A stretch of DNA of 64,000 nucleotides from Ophiodon elongatus (lineage: Eukaryota; Chordata; Actinopteri; Perciformes; Hexagrammidae): the NCBI GenBank assembly GCA_016806645.1, contig JACSYO010002073.1:372001-436000 (forward strand). Reading direction: 5' to 3'. Positions 27,111 to 44,914 of this stretch are shown here, one piece after another; position 1 is the first letter of the stretch, and each line of letters begins with the position of its first letter. The position numbers and the translations under genes were made by a program. The notes under the pieces were generated by a model, which was not told the origin of the DNA, made no database searches, and saw only the letters and a program-made list of their open reading frames with translations.

Positions 27111-27600
27111 GGGCAGGAGGGAACTCATCCATCTCCGTCATTGGAAACACTCCTGCGTCTTCAAGCCCTCTCTGTGTGCGTGCGCGAGTGGAAATGGAAG
27201 GATTTGTAAGGCTGTCCCGATCAGAGATGGAGCAAAAGGCGCTGCGCTGAGCCGCGTCTTTGTTCACTTTCTGTCGTCTCTTTTTTTTTTTTTTCGTCTA
27301 TCACGAGTGGAGTAAATGCAGCTGGATGGATGGAGAAACAGCACGGGGAGATTCTGGCATCGAGCACAGACTCTTGACATGGATTGACAAGTGATGAACC
27401 TGCAACTGCAGCAGGCGTCACTGAGATACTCGCAGAGATTTAAAGAGAAAAAGTAAGGTCCATTATGAAGATTTTTTGCACATCGAACAAGATCCTTCAG
27501 ATTTAAAGTAGGTTCTAGTTGGTTTCCGTTTGTTTTTTACTTTAAAGCTTTTGTCATTTGTGATGTGAAATCAAAATTCTCAAATGTGAAAATAAAGACA

Positions 27601-28859
27601 TTAACCATCAGCCAATGTCTTGATTATCAGACCTGAGACAAAGTCAGACAAGCACAATGAATGCTTTGAGTTTTTATTTGATTTTGTGGCGCAAAAAAAA
27701 AAAATCCAACTCTTGTAACTTATAAAAAAAAAAAAGTTCAGAAATGGTCAGTTCACCCAGAAAAGAACTTTCTCCTCTCCTCCAGAGGTGTCGATCCATG
27801 CAGATAAGTTGGACTTTTTAACCACAAATTAAAATCCCATTCACAGCTTCAGAGACAAATACATTAAAGGTGCAATATATGGGAATGGGAGCATTTCTGT
27901 TGCCTCTCAACATGGCGACGGCTGAGCCGGCAGCTCACAGCCAACGGTGCCAACTACGGCAAAAATGCTGACTGAGCCAACGGCGTTAACCCCCTCAGGT
28001 CCACGAGGACACCTCCGGTTGGGATAGTGTTATCAGATGTAACCGCTGTATGGGAGCAGTGCAGGGCGGCGGCTGTTAGCTGACCAGTGGGGAACGCTCA
28101 CATGCACTAAAGGCACGTGTGACCGGCCCAGTTTACAGCAATGTAAACAAAGCAAGACCGGCCCAATTAAACCACAACTAACTGCATGGCTAGACAACGA
28201 GAGGAAAGCAAGAAACACGTTTGGTAGTTGGGGTGAACGGACTCCTTTCATTGTACTCATGAAGCTCTCACAGATCACCAACCCAGAAGGTTTTATTCAT
28301 ACTGCTCCGTTACTAAAGGTACAGGTCCACTAACAACAGAAACAGCGTGTCGAGCAAACAGACAACCTGGTAATGACAAGGCAAAGGAAGCGGGCATACT
28401 CGATAATCATCAATACAGTAAAACAGATGCCAGAGAAGGGAAGTGTTTGTTCTTCCCAAACCTGTTGGATTGGGTTTCTCTGAGCCAAGACGTCAGTCAT
28501 GAATGGGAAATGTATGTTATTTACAAGCATTATGGACTGAGATGTATGGTTTCACTGCATACGGAACATTAACAGCCGATAGCTTCAGCAGCGCAAACAT
28601 GGCCGTTGGTGTGTAAACCTCTTTGGGAATGTTTTTATCTTCGGCGTGAGATTGTTGAAGCGTGGCACATATTTATAGGGAAAATATACAGAATGCTCCA
28701 GGCATGAAATTAAAATTGTACAAAGCGAGCTCGCTTGAACAAAACGGAGTATAAAAATAACACGTTTCGGGAACAAAATATATATATATAAAAAAAAAAA
28801 TGCAAATATATACAAAAACCAGGCAGCCAGCCAGGGAACGGCAATACAAATAAAGTGTG
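27601..28859. other. Intergenic between smim19 and the PLD gene
   Basis: Homopolymer A runs (27696-27708, 27725-27735) and otherwise unremarkable sequence. No further gene is recognised. The two genes converge here tail to tail. Confidence 0.5.
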
Positions 28860-28957
28860 TTTATTCACACAAGCGGATTCTGCAGAAGCCGAATAAAGTT
28901 CAAGTGGCAGCAGCAGGCAGGAAGCTCCTCTACGATGCAGCGAGCTGTATTCAACCC
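28860..28957 (-). other. Short 3' UTR of the PLD3-like gene with AATAAA
   Basis: On the minus strand AATAAA (tttatt at 28860-28865) lies about 95 nt after the stop codon. A later site further left is also possible. Confidence 0.4.
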
Positions 28958-31900
28958 TCAGTGCTTGCCGCGGGGGCAGACGTCCACCTCGCTCAGAGAG
29001 AGGCCTCTGGCGTACCCGGACTCCCAGTCTCGGAGGAAGAGCTCCTCTGCTTGGCTCTGCAGTGTCTCCTGGCCCTTTGCGACCACGGAGCCGGTCTGGT
29101 TCACCACCAAGCCCACTCCGGCCGTCTGGGTGAAGTAGTTCTCGGACCAGTTGGACGTCCCTATGGACGAGGACACACAAGTTAGAACGCATGACAGTCG
29201 GCTGGGGACCAGCGGGACCAACAGTGGACATGTTGGTCCCCAGCAACATGTTGTACTACAAACACCCTCCCCACCGCGCAGTGGGTTCCATTAAAAGAAA
29301 AAGAAAAAAGTGTTTTTTAGATGTTTCATTGTCCCGAAGCAAGTTGATCTGCAATGAAAGCAGGTTGAAATGTGTCTGCTACACTGGAAAACCTAAAGAT
29401 AATGACTTGATTAAAAAAGGTAGACGTTTTCTCCTCTGAACAAAGCCTCATGTGTTTTAAAGCGATTTACATGTTTTGCATGAAATATTATCTGCAAAAT
29501 GAGTAGTGCTCGTCAGGCAAATGTAAGGGAGTAACAGGCACGGTGTTTCCCTCTGAAATGTCTCTCAAAACTGTGCTTAAGAGGTAACTTTGGTATTTCT
29601 TTGACTTGGACCCTGCAGCCGCTCGCTTGTTTGTTTTTTTGCCACCGACAGGCTCAGATTGTCATTATGAGTGTGGGACAACTTTATGGATGAACCCTAC
29701 AGAGAAATAAAACCTCTTTTCTTTACCTCTGCGGTGGAAACGTGAGTAAGAGTTGGAGAGAGCGGTGCCAGAGTAAGTCAGGGTTCTTGTTTCGTATCGG
29801 AGTACATAAAGCTAAGCTTAAGGTTACCTAGAAGGTTTTCTATGTCATGGCTGAATACGGGTGATTTCAACCATGCGGACGAGGCCCAGAGAGTTCTGAA
29901 CGAGACGAAAAGGTAAAGAAAGACGTCTTATAACAATCTGAGCACGTCACAGTGGATCTTTTTTTTGTTTAAAAAAATAAATAAATAAAAAAAAGGTCAG
30001 TAATTGGTGATGGCATACCTATGTAGACCACTCTGTCTGTGACCATGTACTTGGCATGATTGACTCGTGCAAAGGGAATCTTCATCTGCTCCGCTGTTGA
30101 AGGCACTGTGAACAGTTTCTGCACGGAAACAAAAACAGCAGGAGTTTAGGATACATTGGCGTTCGGTTCAAGTCTCTATGTCCGAGTCATTGTGCAGGAA
30201 ACAAAACAGAAATCTCCCAACGCACCACGTCGATGTCACATTTCAGTTGAGGCCTGCTGAGCGCCAGCAGGGACTGCAGGAAGGGGAACATTGGGGCGGG
30301 AGAGTGCTTCCAGCAGCTGACCAGGAGTCGGACCTGTACGTGTCGGGTGCAGGCGGCGGCACGCAGGGCCGAGTCGATGGCCGGCCAGAACCTGAGAGAG
30401 AAGGACCAACGCACGGTTTGAACCCTGTCAGCGGGCAAAGCTTCTCTAGGAGACGGGCCGATAGCAGAATGTCTTTGGTGCTGGTGGGCAAACGAGAGAA
30501 ACACGCAGCCAGGCGGAGGAAGGGATAATGCATGCGTTTCTTATAAAAAAAAAAAAGATTACACAGGAGAATACATTACTCTGTCATGTGGTTGGACACT
30601 TCTTAAAGCATCACTGTGCTGATCAGCTTTATTCCAGTCATGCAAGTCTCTGGAAAGTCAGCAGGTGAACCTCATCTTACAGCTTACACACTATCTTATT
30701 CTCAAGACATCATGCACTACACTATCTGTTGCTGTAACACCTGAGTCTAAAACATCAGTGACTGGGCGTAGAAGTTTAAACCATGGTTTGTGTCTGCCAT
30801 TGGAACAGTGGGGCTGGGTGGCTCGTCACCTGAGCGGCTCCGTGTACTGAGACAGAGGGAGGTAGTCCATGACGGAGACGTGAATGAAACTCCGGGCGTC
30901 GTCGATGACGGACAGGATGGTGGCGAGATCGTCAGAGCGGCCGCGGGCTGAGATCTGTGGAGGGGCACTCTGCAGGAGAGAGGATGCGACACAGGAGGTG
31001 AGAATCACCGGAGAGAGGATGTGCTGTCTCAGGATATTGAATTTGAAATGTGATTCCTGTCGGAGGAAGCTTACAGAGGAGATGTGTACTTACAGACAGG
31101 TAGACTTGAGCGGGCACGCCGTTGAACTTCAGCCGCAGGGGGTTCTGGGAGCTGGACAGGGCGGAGAGACGAGCGGGCCAGTAAGGCGGCAGGGATCCGT
31201 TGCCGGCACCGCCGATGCTCCAGTACACCTCGAAGATCCGAGAGGCGTCCTGGGCCAGGCAGCTGCAGTCCTCCACCGACAGGCCGACCTCCTTCACCTC
31301 GTTTCAACAAAAGCACACGGGGCGCGTTAGTACGGTCGCAGCCACAAGCTGTTACACGTATAGATGTTACATGTCTTACATCTAGAGCGGACGTTTATCT
31401 GCAGAAATGCCATCAACTGGTTGCCACATCAGTTCAACTGAGATCAGATCTATGTCTACGTGCTACCTGACTTAGAGAGCGCCAGTCCATGTTGGCGCTA
31501 CCCAGGTAGAAGTGCTTTTGATCCACCACCCACAGCTTGGTGTGGACGATGCCTCCAGTCACAGCCTGGAGGTCTACCTCTCTGACTTCGGCACCTGAAA
31601 ACAAAATAAGAACACGCACTGCAGAGTCATAACCCCAACTCTTTGGCTCACAGTAATTCATTTTAAAACCTGATTCAATCATGGTTTAACTTTTAATCAT
31701 GTTGCATCAGACTTTACAACCAGCTTACATTTAGAAATGTTTTAATTTAAAACTTTAGTCTAGTTTTGTTCTCTAAACCTAGATCAAATCTGATTCTGTT
31801 GCACCAAAACTTGAAACGCCAATTAAAAGTGTGGTCCAGAATTAAGTTAACTAACACTTGAGGAGTGGAACTTTCAAATGGCTTTTGTCTTACAGTGTTT

Positions 31901-34900
31901 TTATGTGTTATTTTGCTGTTGTCTGTTTTTTAAAATGTATTATTTTTGGCATATTGCGCAGCCAACAGGTTTTCTATTGAGCCATCATGTGTACCATTGG
32001 GCTAACTAGCTGACTTTTTTAGCCCGCTAGCTATCAAACAATATAATGTTTTGTGAAGGAATACAGAGCAGATTAAACTTTGATTCGGGTTTAAACTTGG
32101 ATTTACTAAACTGAGATTAGTTTTTTTTTGTGCAACAGAGCTCTGCTTACTTCTAAATTTGCTCAGTTTAAACCTAGTTTTGCTAAACTCTGATTAGGAC
32201 TAATCTTAGATGAAATGAAGCTGGTGTTGGTGCAACCAAGTCTAAATATGTGCAACACAACCAACAAGCTCCCTATTGTGGGGCGACACTGTACCTGCTG
32301 CAGCCAGTTCGGCCGTGTCTTCACTCGAGGTCTGTGGGGCGTTGACGGCAATCTGGACTTTCACACCTTTGGATTTGAGCCCTTTAAGTTGCTCAAAGAC
32401 CAGTCTTCCCTGAAAAATGTGTGGCAGCGATATCACAGACATTAGCGGTTCAAACGATCACGGCACCATGAGATCAGAGCATGCCACCGAGCTAACCTGA
32501 GAGTCGGAGGGGTCCGCGAACTCGCCGCCTCGCAGGGTGAAGTAGAAGGCGGCGATATGCACCGAGCTGTTGGCCTTGTCCAGCAGACGTAGCCAGCTGT
32601 CTGCGATGCTCTGTCTGGACGAGGGAGGAGACCGGTAGAGACCCACAGGGATGCTCTCCACCAGCTGCACCCTGAGCAAAAAGGGGGGAGAGAGACACTA
32701 AAGCTCCAACCACTTACGAACCAAACAGAATGCTGCCATCATCTTAAGACTACGCCGACTGAGTAGGTACAGGTAAACAATCACGGAGCAACTTGTTTCA
32801 TTCAGAATGCTTTTGACATGAGTTCTGATAAGGTCAATTTCACTCACTTTATTTTTAAAGGATTTTTTTGGCCTCTTTGCCTTCATCAGATAGGACAGAC
32901 TGAGACTGGAGAAGGGACGACATGCAGTACAGTGCCACGGGCCGGATTCGAACCCCGGCCGCCGCAATCAATTCTTACTTTTGCCACAGCTGGTGTGGCT
33001 CACGAGAACAAAACGTCTTACCGACAGTCGGTGCTGCAGGGCTCTGGTACAAAGCCCTCCAGCCAGTGCAGCTCCAGCTGAGCTGTGAGCTGAGCCACGG
33101 ACAGGGGAAGGCCGTAGTGCCAAACGTGCTGGCCGAGCCCCCCGAGAAGCAGCAAGGCGGTGGGCAGGACGCAGAAGAGGGCGAAACTGGAGCACCCAGA
33201 GCTCTGTGGAACAAGACAAGTACCAGTTTAACTTGTGAGCGAGTGTGTGACGTTACTATCACAGCTCTGACAGGAGGCTGGGGAAACAGCTGAGGGGCCG
33301 TGCCGCGTGCCGAAGCTGTTACTGCAGGGCGTGGTGGGGACATTCCTTTTTCCTGACTCTGCCGAGACCATCGAGACGACAGTACGAGGCAATAAGACCA
33401 ACATGGCTCACCTTAGTTGACCTGGCTTTGGCGTTCCTCTCTGGGGCTACAGGAGAGGTGGAGTCGGCGACGTCGGCTCGTTCCTCTGCCAGACCCGGGA
33501 CCCCAGGCGGGCTTATTATGAGTGGTTTGCGGAGCTCCTCCACCAATTCCTGGCCCTCGCGCTTCTCGTCCGCAAACTCATCCTGGCTTTCGACTTCTGA
33601 CGAGGATCGACTGTCCTTAAATTCAGGCGCATGCATTGGCTCCGTCTCCCACGGCGGCTGTTCGTCCATAATAGCCTCCTCCTGGCTGACCGTGGTCGTG
33701 TGAAGGACGTCCGCAGGCTTGGACTTTTTCGTATCTCCAGAGGCATTGGGGGTGATGCTGCTTCTAACCACGACGCCGTACTCCTCTTCTGAGCCGTCTG
33801 CCGGATGGCGAGACGCGGGTGGGTCCCGCACGGCGTCAGCCTCTGTTTCGAATGCTTTGCTCTGGTCTCGCTCTGGTACGCGCTGCTCCGACCCGTGCTC
33901 TGATCTGAGGGCAGGCCTGGGGCTCGCAGTCATTGAAGAGTACTGCGCAGGTTCAGACAAACCCCAGCTCTTAGGTGCAGGAGTCAGAGGGGTACGGGCC
34001 GACCCCGCTGCAGCGGCTAGTTCTGCACCGCTGAGCGAAGAGGGGGCCTCCAGGCCGACATTGGGGACGCGGGCCGATGGCAGGGGGAGTGCCGTTTCTC
34101 TGACGTCGGGCGGCTTGGACCTCGAGGCCTCTGCGCTCCCACTTGCGGGTGTGCCCGGTGGCTGAGCTCCGGGGACCGGGGCATCTTTCTTGGGACCGGG
34201 AGGTTCCGGGGTCTGGCCCACATTGGCGGGCCGTTTGAGGAAAGTGGGGATTCGGGAGACGGGTTTCCCGCCTTTGCGGTTCATGTCTTCTTTTTCCTCG
34301 AGCTCTTTCCTTTCAGCCCTGTCGTCGACCGGCAGGCGGTCCAGCACAACACTGCAATACTTCAGCTCCTGAGGAAGACAGCACTTTATGAGAAACAAAT
34401 AAACAAACATACATCTTGTGTGTAGCTTATATGAAAATCTATCTCAGACAGTTTAAAAAAAAAAGAAAATAGCCTCACGATGACACACGTAGCTGCACAT
34501 AACACCTGAAACACCAGCAGTTAAAACGACATTTGCAAACTAATTGCAGGCCTTCGTCCCTTGTCCCGACACTAACAACAATACAACACTGCACATTACC
34601 TGAAGAGGCTGCGATAGCTAGAGTAGCCACACCTATTCAAATGAGCCCTCTCCGCCTGGGACACCTCAGCACGTCCAGCACACACCGTTCAACATATGTC
34701 TTCCTACTTGTTTATGAACAAGACATGAGTGTTACCGTGGTGATGACATTCTTCAACTTTGCATTCTGGCGGCTAAACACTCAACTCTGCTTTGCTTTGA
34801 GCTTTGTTTACCATTAAACATGTGTCGGCATCCCATGGCAACCGCCTTTCAGTATTCCAAAGAAGAAAGCTGGGATGGCTCACCGGGGCGTGGCCGGTCG

Positions 34901-36619
34901 ACTGGTCATATTCCTGCGGCTGCCGCATTCATGTCACAGGATGCATTGTGGTCCTCCCGCTAACAATGACTTCTAACTTCTCAAACAGTGTTTTGTTTAC
35001 TTTACGTTGATGCTACTGAACGTCTGCTGCCAGTTCTGATAAGTCATTATTTTCCCTTCCCCCCTCCAATGTTTTTAATTTGCACTATCGTCTTTTACTC
35101 GTCACAGCAGGACAACCCCCGGTGTAAATAATGTATGGTGGATTCCATTGAGCAGCTTCAGTTTCAGGGCCCTGCTGTTGTGCACAGTGGCTCACCGTCA
35201 CAAATGGGCTCATCTGAGGAGAGCAGGGCCGTCGTTAATGTTATTAGGAACACCTGTGCTTGTCCCACAATGACAAGCCACAAGGTCTGCTGGGAAATCT
35301 ATCCAGCCCACCAGACACAGGATGGTTTTGTTGTTTTATTTTCATCGATGTCAGCCAATGGTCGTTTTTTCCATAAATGCACAAAAGAAAATGTATTACA
35401 TATATCGAATTTTTTTATAAATATATTTTAATCTAAGAATACTGTTGAAATGTTGCTGTTATCCTTTCTTTTTACTATTATCTTTGATGATAAAGTTGAT
35501 CGTTCAACAGTATAATAATAGTAATAACAACATATAAGGAATTCTATATTTCTATATTGTAATAATGATAGACACATGATGTGATAAATCCACAAATATA
35601 AAGTTTGACATTGGCCTCACAGCTGTTGGTTGAGCTCTAGTGTTTATACGTAAATAACTAACTCCCGTACACGGGCTGTTACTGCACCACATTACTACAC
35701 AATGAGACGAGGACACTTCCGCACTAGTCTGCCAGTGTCGTCCCGGTTGGTGATAACATGCTGCACAGATGCACGTGGCGGCGGAAATAAGAGTCATGCT
35801 TCCCCCGGTCGGTCCCGGTGGGTACGGGTGTGTGTTTGTGTGTGGTGAATTATCGACTACCGTTCCACCAGCCTCCTCCGCAGTTTCCTCCGCAGTTTCC
35901 TCCTCCAGCTCGGCGGGCACGCTCGGACGAGTCTCCATCACTTGGCCCAGGACGGACTCGGAGGAGTCCGACTCGTCCGACTCCTGACGGGACGAGAATC
36001 CGTTACATGCAGTCGGTTACCGGGGAGGAAACACCGTCATCACGCATCGGTTATATCCCGACGGTGTCAGGCTGAAGGACACGTTTCTTAATCAATAAAA
36101 AAGGGGCCGATGGCACGAGTAAAGACGGTGGCTCACCTTCTTCACAGAGTAAACACCGGCAGCGTGAAGAAGAAGAAAACACTTACCATGAAGCAGTAAC
36201 TTGCTCGGTAAGAAGCTCCGTCTGGGCGCTCGCAATGCAGTTATTAGCTGTTAACGGTTATGCTAACCGGCTACACACAAAGTGGTAGCAGCAGTGTATA
36301 TATAAGCTATATATGTAACGTTATATACTCGACAGTTTGAGGCGGACTGGGTCCTATAGGAGCCCCTCCGTGAGTGCTTCTCCCGTTGTCGCCGTTAGCG
36401 AGCTACGTGGCCGACTGAAGTGTTCCGCAGCGGAGGGAGGAAGAGGAGGAAGAGGAGGAAGAGGAGGCGGAAAAGCTGAGTAATACAAGTACCCACCTCG
36501 TACGTAGATATCCCGTGCGGGCGGGTCGTCCTCCTCCGCGTTGCCGGAGACAGGGACTCCACCTCGCCCAACTTCTCCGGGTGGTGGAGGGACTTTCTGG
36601 ACCGCAGCACCATCGACAT
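28958..36619 (-). CDS. PLD3/PLD4-family type II membrane protein with long N-terminal extension
   Basis: Twelve coding exons join in phase to 871 aa: 36619-36497, 35983-35861, 34368-33412, 33203-33022, 32671-32497, 32409-32295, 31594-31467, 31297-31094, 30969-30830, 30391-30226, 30118-30019, 29160-28958. A membrane span (FALFCVLPTALLLLGGLG, about residue 407) precedes the lumenal PLD region. Both HxKx4D motifs are intact (HTKLWVVD near 576, NHAKYMVTD near 792), as are LGSANMDWRSLSQ and IGTSNWSENYF, so catalysis is likely kept. PLD3 and PLD4 are endolysosomal 5' exonucleases. The roughly 400-residue N-terminus is acidic/proline-rich and carries KPVSRIPTFLKRP (SxIP type); human PLD3 has only a short cytosolic tail. 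An in-frame upstream ATG at 36766 would add 49 residues. It is likely a PLD3-like paralogue specific to some vertebrates; I do not assign a symbol. Confidence 0.85.
32855..32970 (-). mobile_element. 5'-truncated tRNA-derived SINE in PLD intron
   Basis: Read on the minus strand, it starts near a box-B-like ggggttcgaatccggcc, continues through ctgcatgtcgtcccttctcc, and ends tgtcctatctgatgaaggca followed by an A-rich/CCAAAAAA tail. This is the order of a common fish SINE. Box A is missing. It sits about 50 bp from the exon at 33022, downstream of its donor in transcript sense. Confidence 0.7.
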
Positions 36620-38259
36620 CTTGGACCTCTTTAAGGACGTGGCGAGGCGCGAGATTAACTGACACGGGGGGTGCGCGAGGAGAGCGGTTTGTCTGGCTGG
36701 TGGGGGTCGACTCTGGCTAACGGCTGAAGTGGGCTCGGGGGGAGAGTCGCATTGGACCGGGGTCACTAAAACCCCTCTCTCGGTGACATGAACCCCATCC
36801 CTGACGTGTAACCGGAGATGAGCATGCCGTGCCTCTTGAGATACGTAAACAACAACTTGAAGAAACCGCGATTTCCTGTCGCCGCTGATTGGCGGTTGGA
36901 TTCAAAGCGACGGCCCCGCCCACCAGACCTACGTAGATTTACGTAGCCCCACATAGTCCACGCAACACGGAAACACGGGATTACCATCGCGTCTGCCGTT
37001 CGCCCAGAAGCTCGGCGTTCACGTCAAACAAGGTCTGTTATCGTTGTTACGCGATTACTGACAGCGTTTACCTGTCGCTGCTCTCTCGTGAGCGGAAGGG
37101 CTCGCAATAGGTGGCGCGTTCCTTCCGGGTAACAAAGTGAAGTGTGCGCGAGCAGATAGCTATTGTTGTTGAGATGCCCGGACGGAACTTCAGACCACCC
37201 GGTTGTTGTTTACGTTGCTCGGAGCGTTAGCTAGCCGGGCTGCGGGTCTCAAAGGTCACGGGACGGTGCCCAGGGCACGTGAACGGCACGCACGGTGTTA
37301 GTGCGCCACGGGTTTTACGTTTCTGAAGTTTGACATGTTGACGGGAGGTTCGAGAGGGAAAGAGAAACTTTGAGCTGTTGTTGTGAATTGTTCAAGAGTT
37401 GGTTACCTCTCCTGTAGGAGAGCACAGTCACCAGTGGTGTTGTCTCATAACTAATCCGGTCACTGTCTGTGGTTTGTACCGGTAGAGCCGGGGACACAGC
37501 TGTCAAAGTATGTATACCATGCTGTTTATACTGTTTAGAATTATATATCACTGAAACGTTGTTACATTGTCTATGACGTTGAACCATTTTTATTTAAGTT
37601 TGAAGTCAGATTTCTGCTTGAATTGGTTCTGAAATGCACCTGGAAATGAAAGTTCCAGTTTTGACTTCACCTTCCTGTCGAGGCCAGTGTGAAGAACAGC
37701 AGTTGGACAACTTATTTGTTCTGAATTTGTCAGATATAAACCCATACTATGATATGATATATCTATTATTTATTTTGTGATCTGGCAATATTTTCTCACT
37801 GACTATTGTTAATTGCGGAATAATATGAGACAAAAATAATGTCTAGTAGTGGTTGGCAATGGAAATTAATTATTATAATAGGTTTATATAATTTCATGAA
37901 ATGGCACAAATCCTCACTTCACGCTTCAAATATAAAAATATAAATATCTGATATTTGGCTAATCAAGCAAATCAAACAGCGGACTAATTAAGAAACATTA
38001 TCATAGTGATGGAAAAATGAGATGGAAAAACAAAAGTATTGGCCACAAACTCTTGGTGTATATTGTCTTATCGTCCAAAAATATTAGGGTTATGAAGGTC
38101 TATATTTTTCCTCCATACTGCCCATCCCTCGCTCAGTGTTCTGCTCGTGAGCTGCTGACCCCCAGTGATTTCGTTTCAGGTCTCCCATGTGAACTGTCCG
38201 GGCCGAGATGGGCGTTTTTTTGTGATGATGGACAGTTAGTCGGTCCCGTCAGCACTCCA
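36620..38259. promoter_or_regulatory. Head-to-head intergenic region between the PLD gene and gpr137
   Basis: The two genes are divergent, about 1.6 kb apart start codon to start codon. CpG-rich stretches lie at about 36480-36620 and 36880-37330. An acceptor-like tttcag at about 38174-38179 precedes the gpr137 start, which suggests a spliced 5' non-coding exon further left, perhaps inside the CpG-rich block. Shared (bidirectional) promoter activity is inferred from spacing only. Confidence 0.45.
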
Positions 38260-42899
<4,640 letters not shown>

Positions 42900-44914
42900 C
42901 CTCCACTTCGCACCACTATCTGGGGCCGTCGCGTCCCCGATGGCATCCATCTCAAGGGCAGACACAGCTGCCAGCCAGTAGCACCTCCCTCTGTGGACAG
43001 TTTTTGCACTGAAGACCTCAGGAATTCATCAACAAGCAGCGAATATGCACCTTGTAGTTTTGGAACAGAGAATATATAGAATTCTTCTTTTTTTTTTTCT
43101 TGGCTCAAAAAGAACAAGCTTGGTGGGAGAAGCCCCGACAGACAGAACACTGTGATCAGTGATCCTCTTATAAACGATAAGGTAAGATTTAGTTACAATG
43201 TGTTAGTTTATGTTAAATAATTAATTGTCCTATTGTTGATGAAATAAGATGAACTAGCTCTTACAATTCCCGAAAAATTGCACATTTAGCTTCGTAAGCA
43301 TTCCTCATTAAACTAGAAAGGTGCACTCAGGAGAGTGCAGATCTCCGCCAGGTGGGTCTGAACCCCCCCAACGGGTTGTAAGGCGTCATAAAATGCACTT
43401 CGTTCAAAAAAAAAGCGCCGATGTATGCAGACCATTTCAGACAATCTCGCCAAAAACGGAACTATTCACCAAGTAGTCTGCCAACAGCGACCGAGTGGTG
43501 GCAGTGTACTGGTGGTTCAGTTAGCTGTTAGATTCTCAAATAAACAAACAATGCAAGTGTGCAAACTGTAATCCCCTCACTTCGGGTTGTGGGCCTCAGC
43601 GTAGCGACTGAGGGCCGGCGATGCACTCAGCTGGGTCACCACCAGTGGCCCCTATTGTTAAGAGTTAAGAGTTAAGAGCAGTGAGGGAAGAGTCAGGAGG
43701 CAGTATGACACGGGTAACAAAAGGTGTTTTGAGAGTGTGAGTCACCGCAACCACGAGAGCTCCCTTGAGCGTGCAGCCATGACTGGCCACCCAAAATATT
43801 ACGCAGTCTGCTGCAGCGGAATGTGAGAGATTAGCTGCGGACAGACAGACAGAGAGAGAGACGCACGCTCACTCGCTCATGACCAATCCCATGATCCCCC
43901 TGGCGGAGGTAATAATGTAGTTGATATGAGCCCTGGAAACGACCATGGACCGTACCAATATGCAGTTTTGTGACATTTCTCTTATACTGTGGGAAGCGTA
44001 TAGGAAATATATATTATCAACGGGTGACTTCTGGCATTCCGTTTCTTTAAGACCAGTAATGTCTTTTGACACTATTGCTTAATAATTCCACATCAGCAGG
44101 TTGTCTCTCTCTTAATCTCGGGCCGACACACTACTGCAGGTATTCACCTGGCCGAGTTGTTTCCGTTAGGGCCGGTGTCCGCCATCTTAGTTTGTATGTC
44201 ACTTTTGCAAAGAGTTTAATTGTTTTGAATTTTAAAAGTTGCTTTTGAGTTATTATTCCCTTCCCTGTGCAATTTGTATTTTTGATGTACGTTTAACTTA
44301 TTTTTATAACAACAGTTCTGCCCATTAATTGGTGCGAAAAATCAAATGTGATTCTCCTCTTTTGTCTTTACTGGAATGAGGCTCCCTCACTCACATTTTT
44401 ACCACATGATTGATATTTACTATGTAAACAGCAAACCAATAAAAAAAAAAAAGAATCAAATTGAGCTTGTTTGGCCGGTTTCTTTCTATACCTAAATAGT
44501 GCCCACGTTTTCCAAGGCACTCCAAAATGTTTTAGAATTTTAAATGTTTTATTCATCGGTAAACATCAGGTTTTTTTTCTTTTATCTTGGCTACTTTTTA
44601 TTTTACAGGTCTGTGATTTCTGCATAGTTCCCTAAATCATTTCCAAGGAAGTTTCCCTGAAAGAATGATGTAATTTGATACCAATTATGTGGAAAATAAT
44701 TTGCTTGGTACTCTGAACATAGATCAGACACACATTTCAACAAGATAATACATTTCCAATAAGACATTTTACAGCCCGCTCTCCAATTCAAAAGGCAACA
44801 TTCAAATCTGGGCCACAGAAAGACTTTGAGCACTTCTCTTCGGGCCGTCTGTGGAATCTGTTTGTGAACATACACCATTGTACATGTCGTGCCGCTGCCG
44901 GTTCAGTCAAACAG
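42900..44914. other. gpr137 3' region and intergenic space
   Basis: A plus-strand AATAAA at 43539-43544 is a candidate gpr137 polyadenylation signal. The segment near 43315-43360 (tgcactcaggagagtgcaga) looks like a dispersed fish repeat by recall. Minus-strand frames at 44368-44878 have weak LINE-like character, but I cannot support an identity. The genes on either side converge. Confidence 0.4.

Noticed and set aside
33319..33411. Read-through end of the large PLD exon (VSHVGLIASY and onward to a stop)
   Set aside because: It begins with a GT donor (gtgagccat), and splicing at 33412 to 33203 keeps the frame into the TM exon, so the read-through is intron.
44368..44878. Possible L1-type ORF2 fragment on the minus strand
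   Set aside because: Only vague resemblance; no diagnostic motif was readable in any frame.
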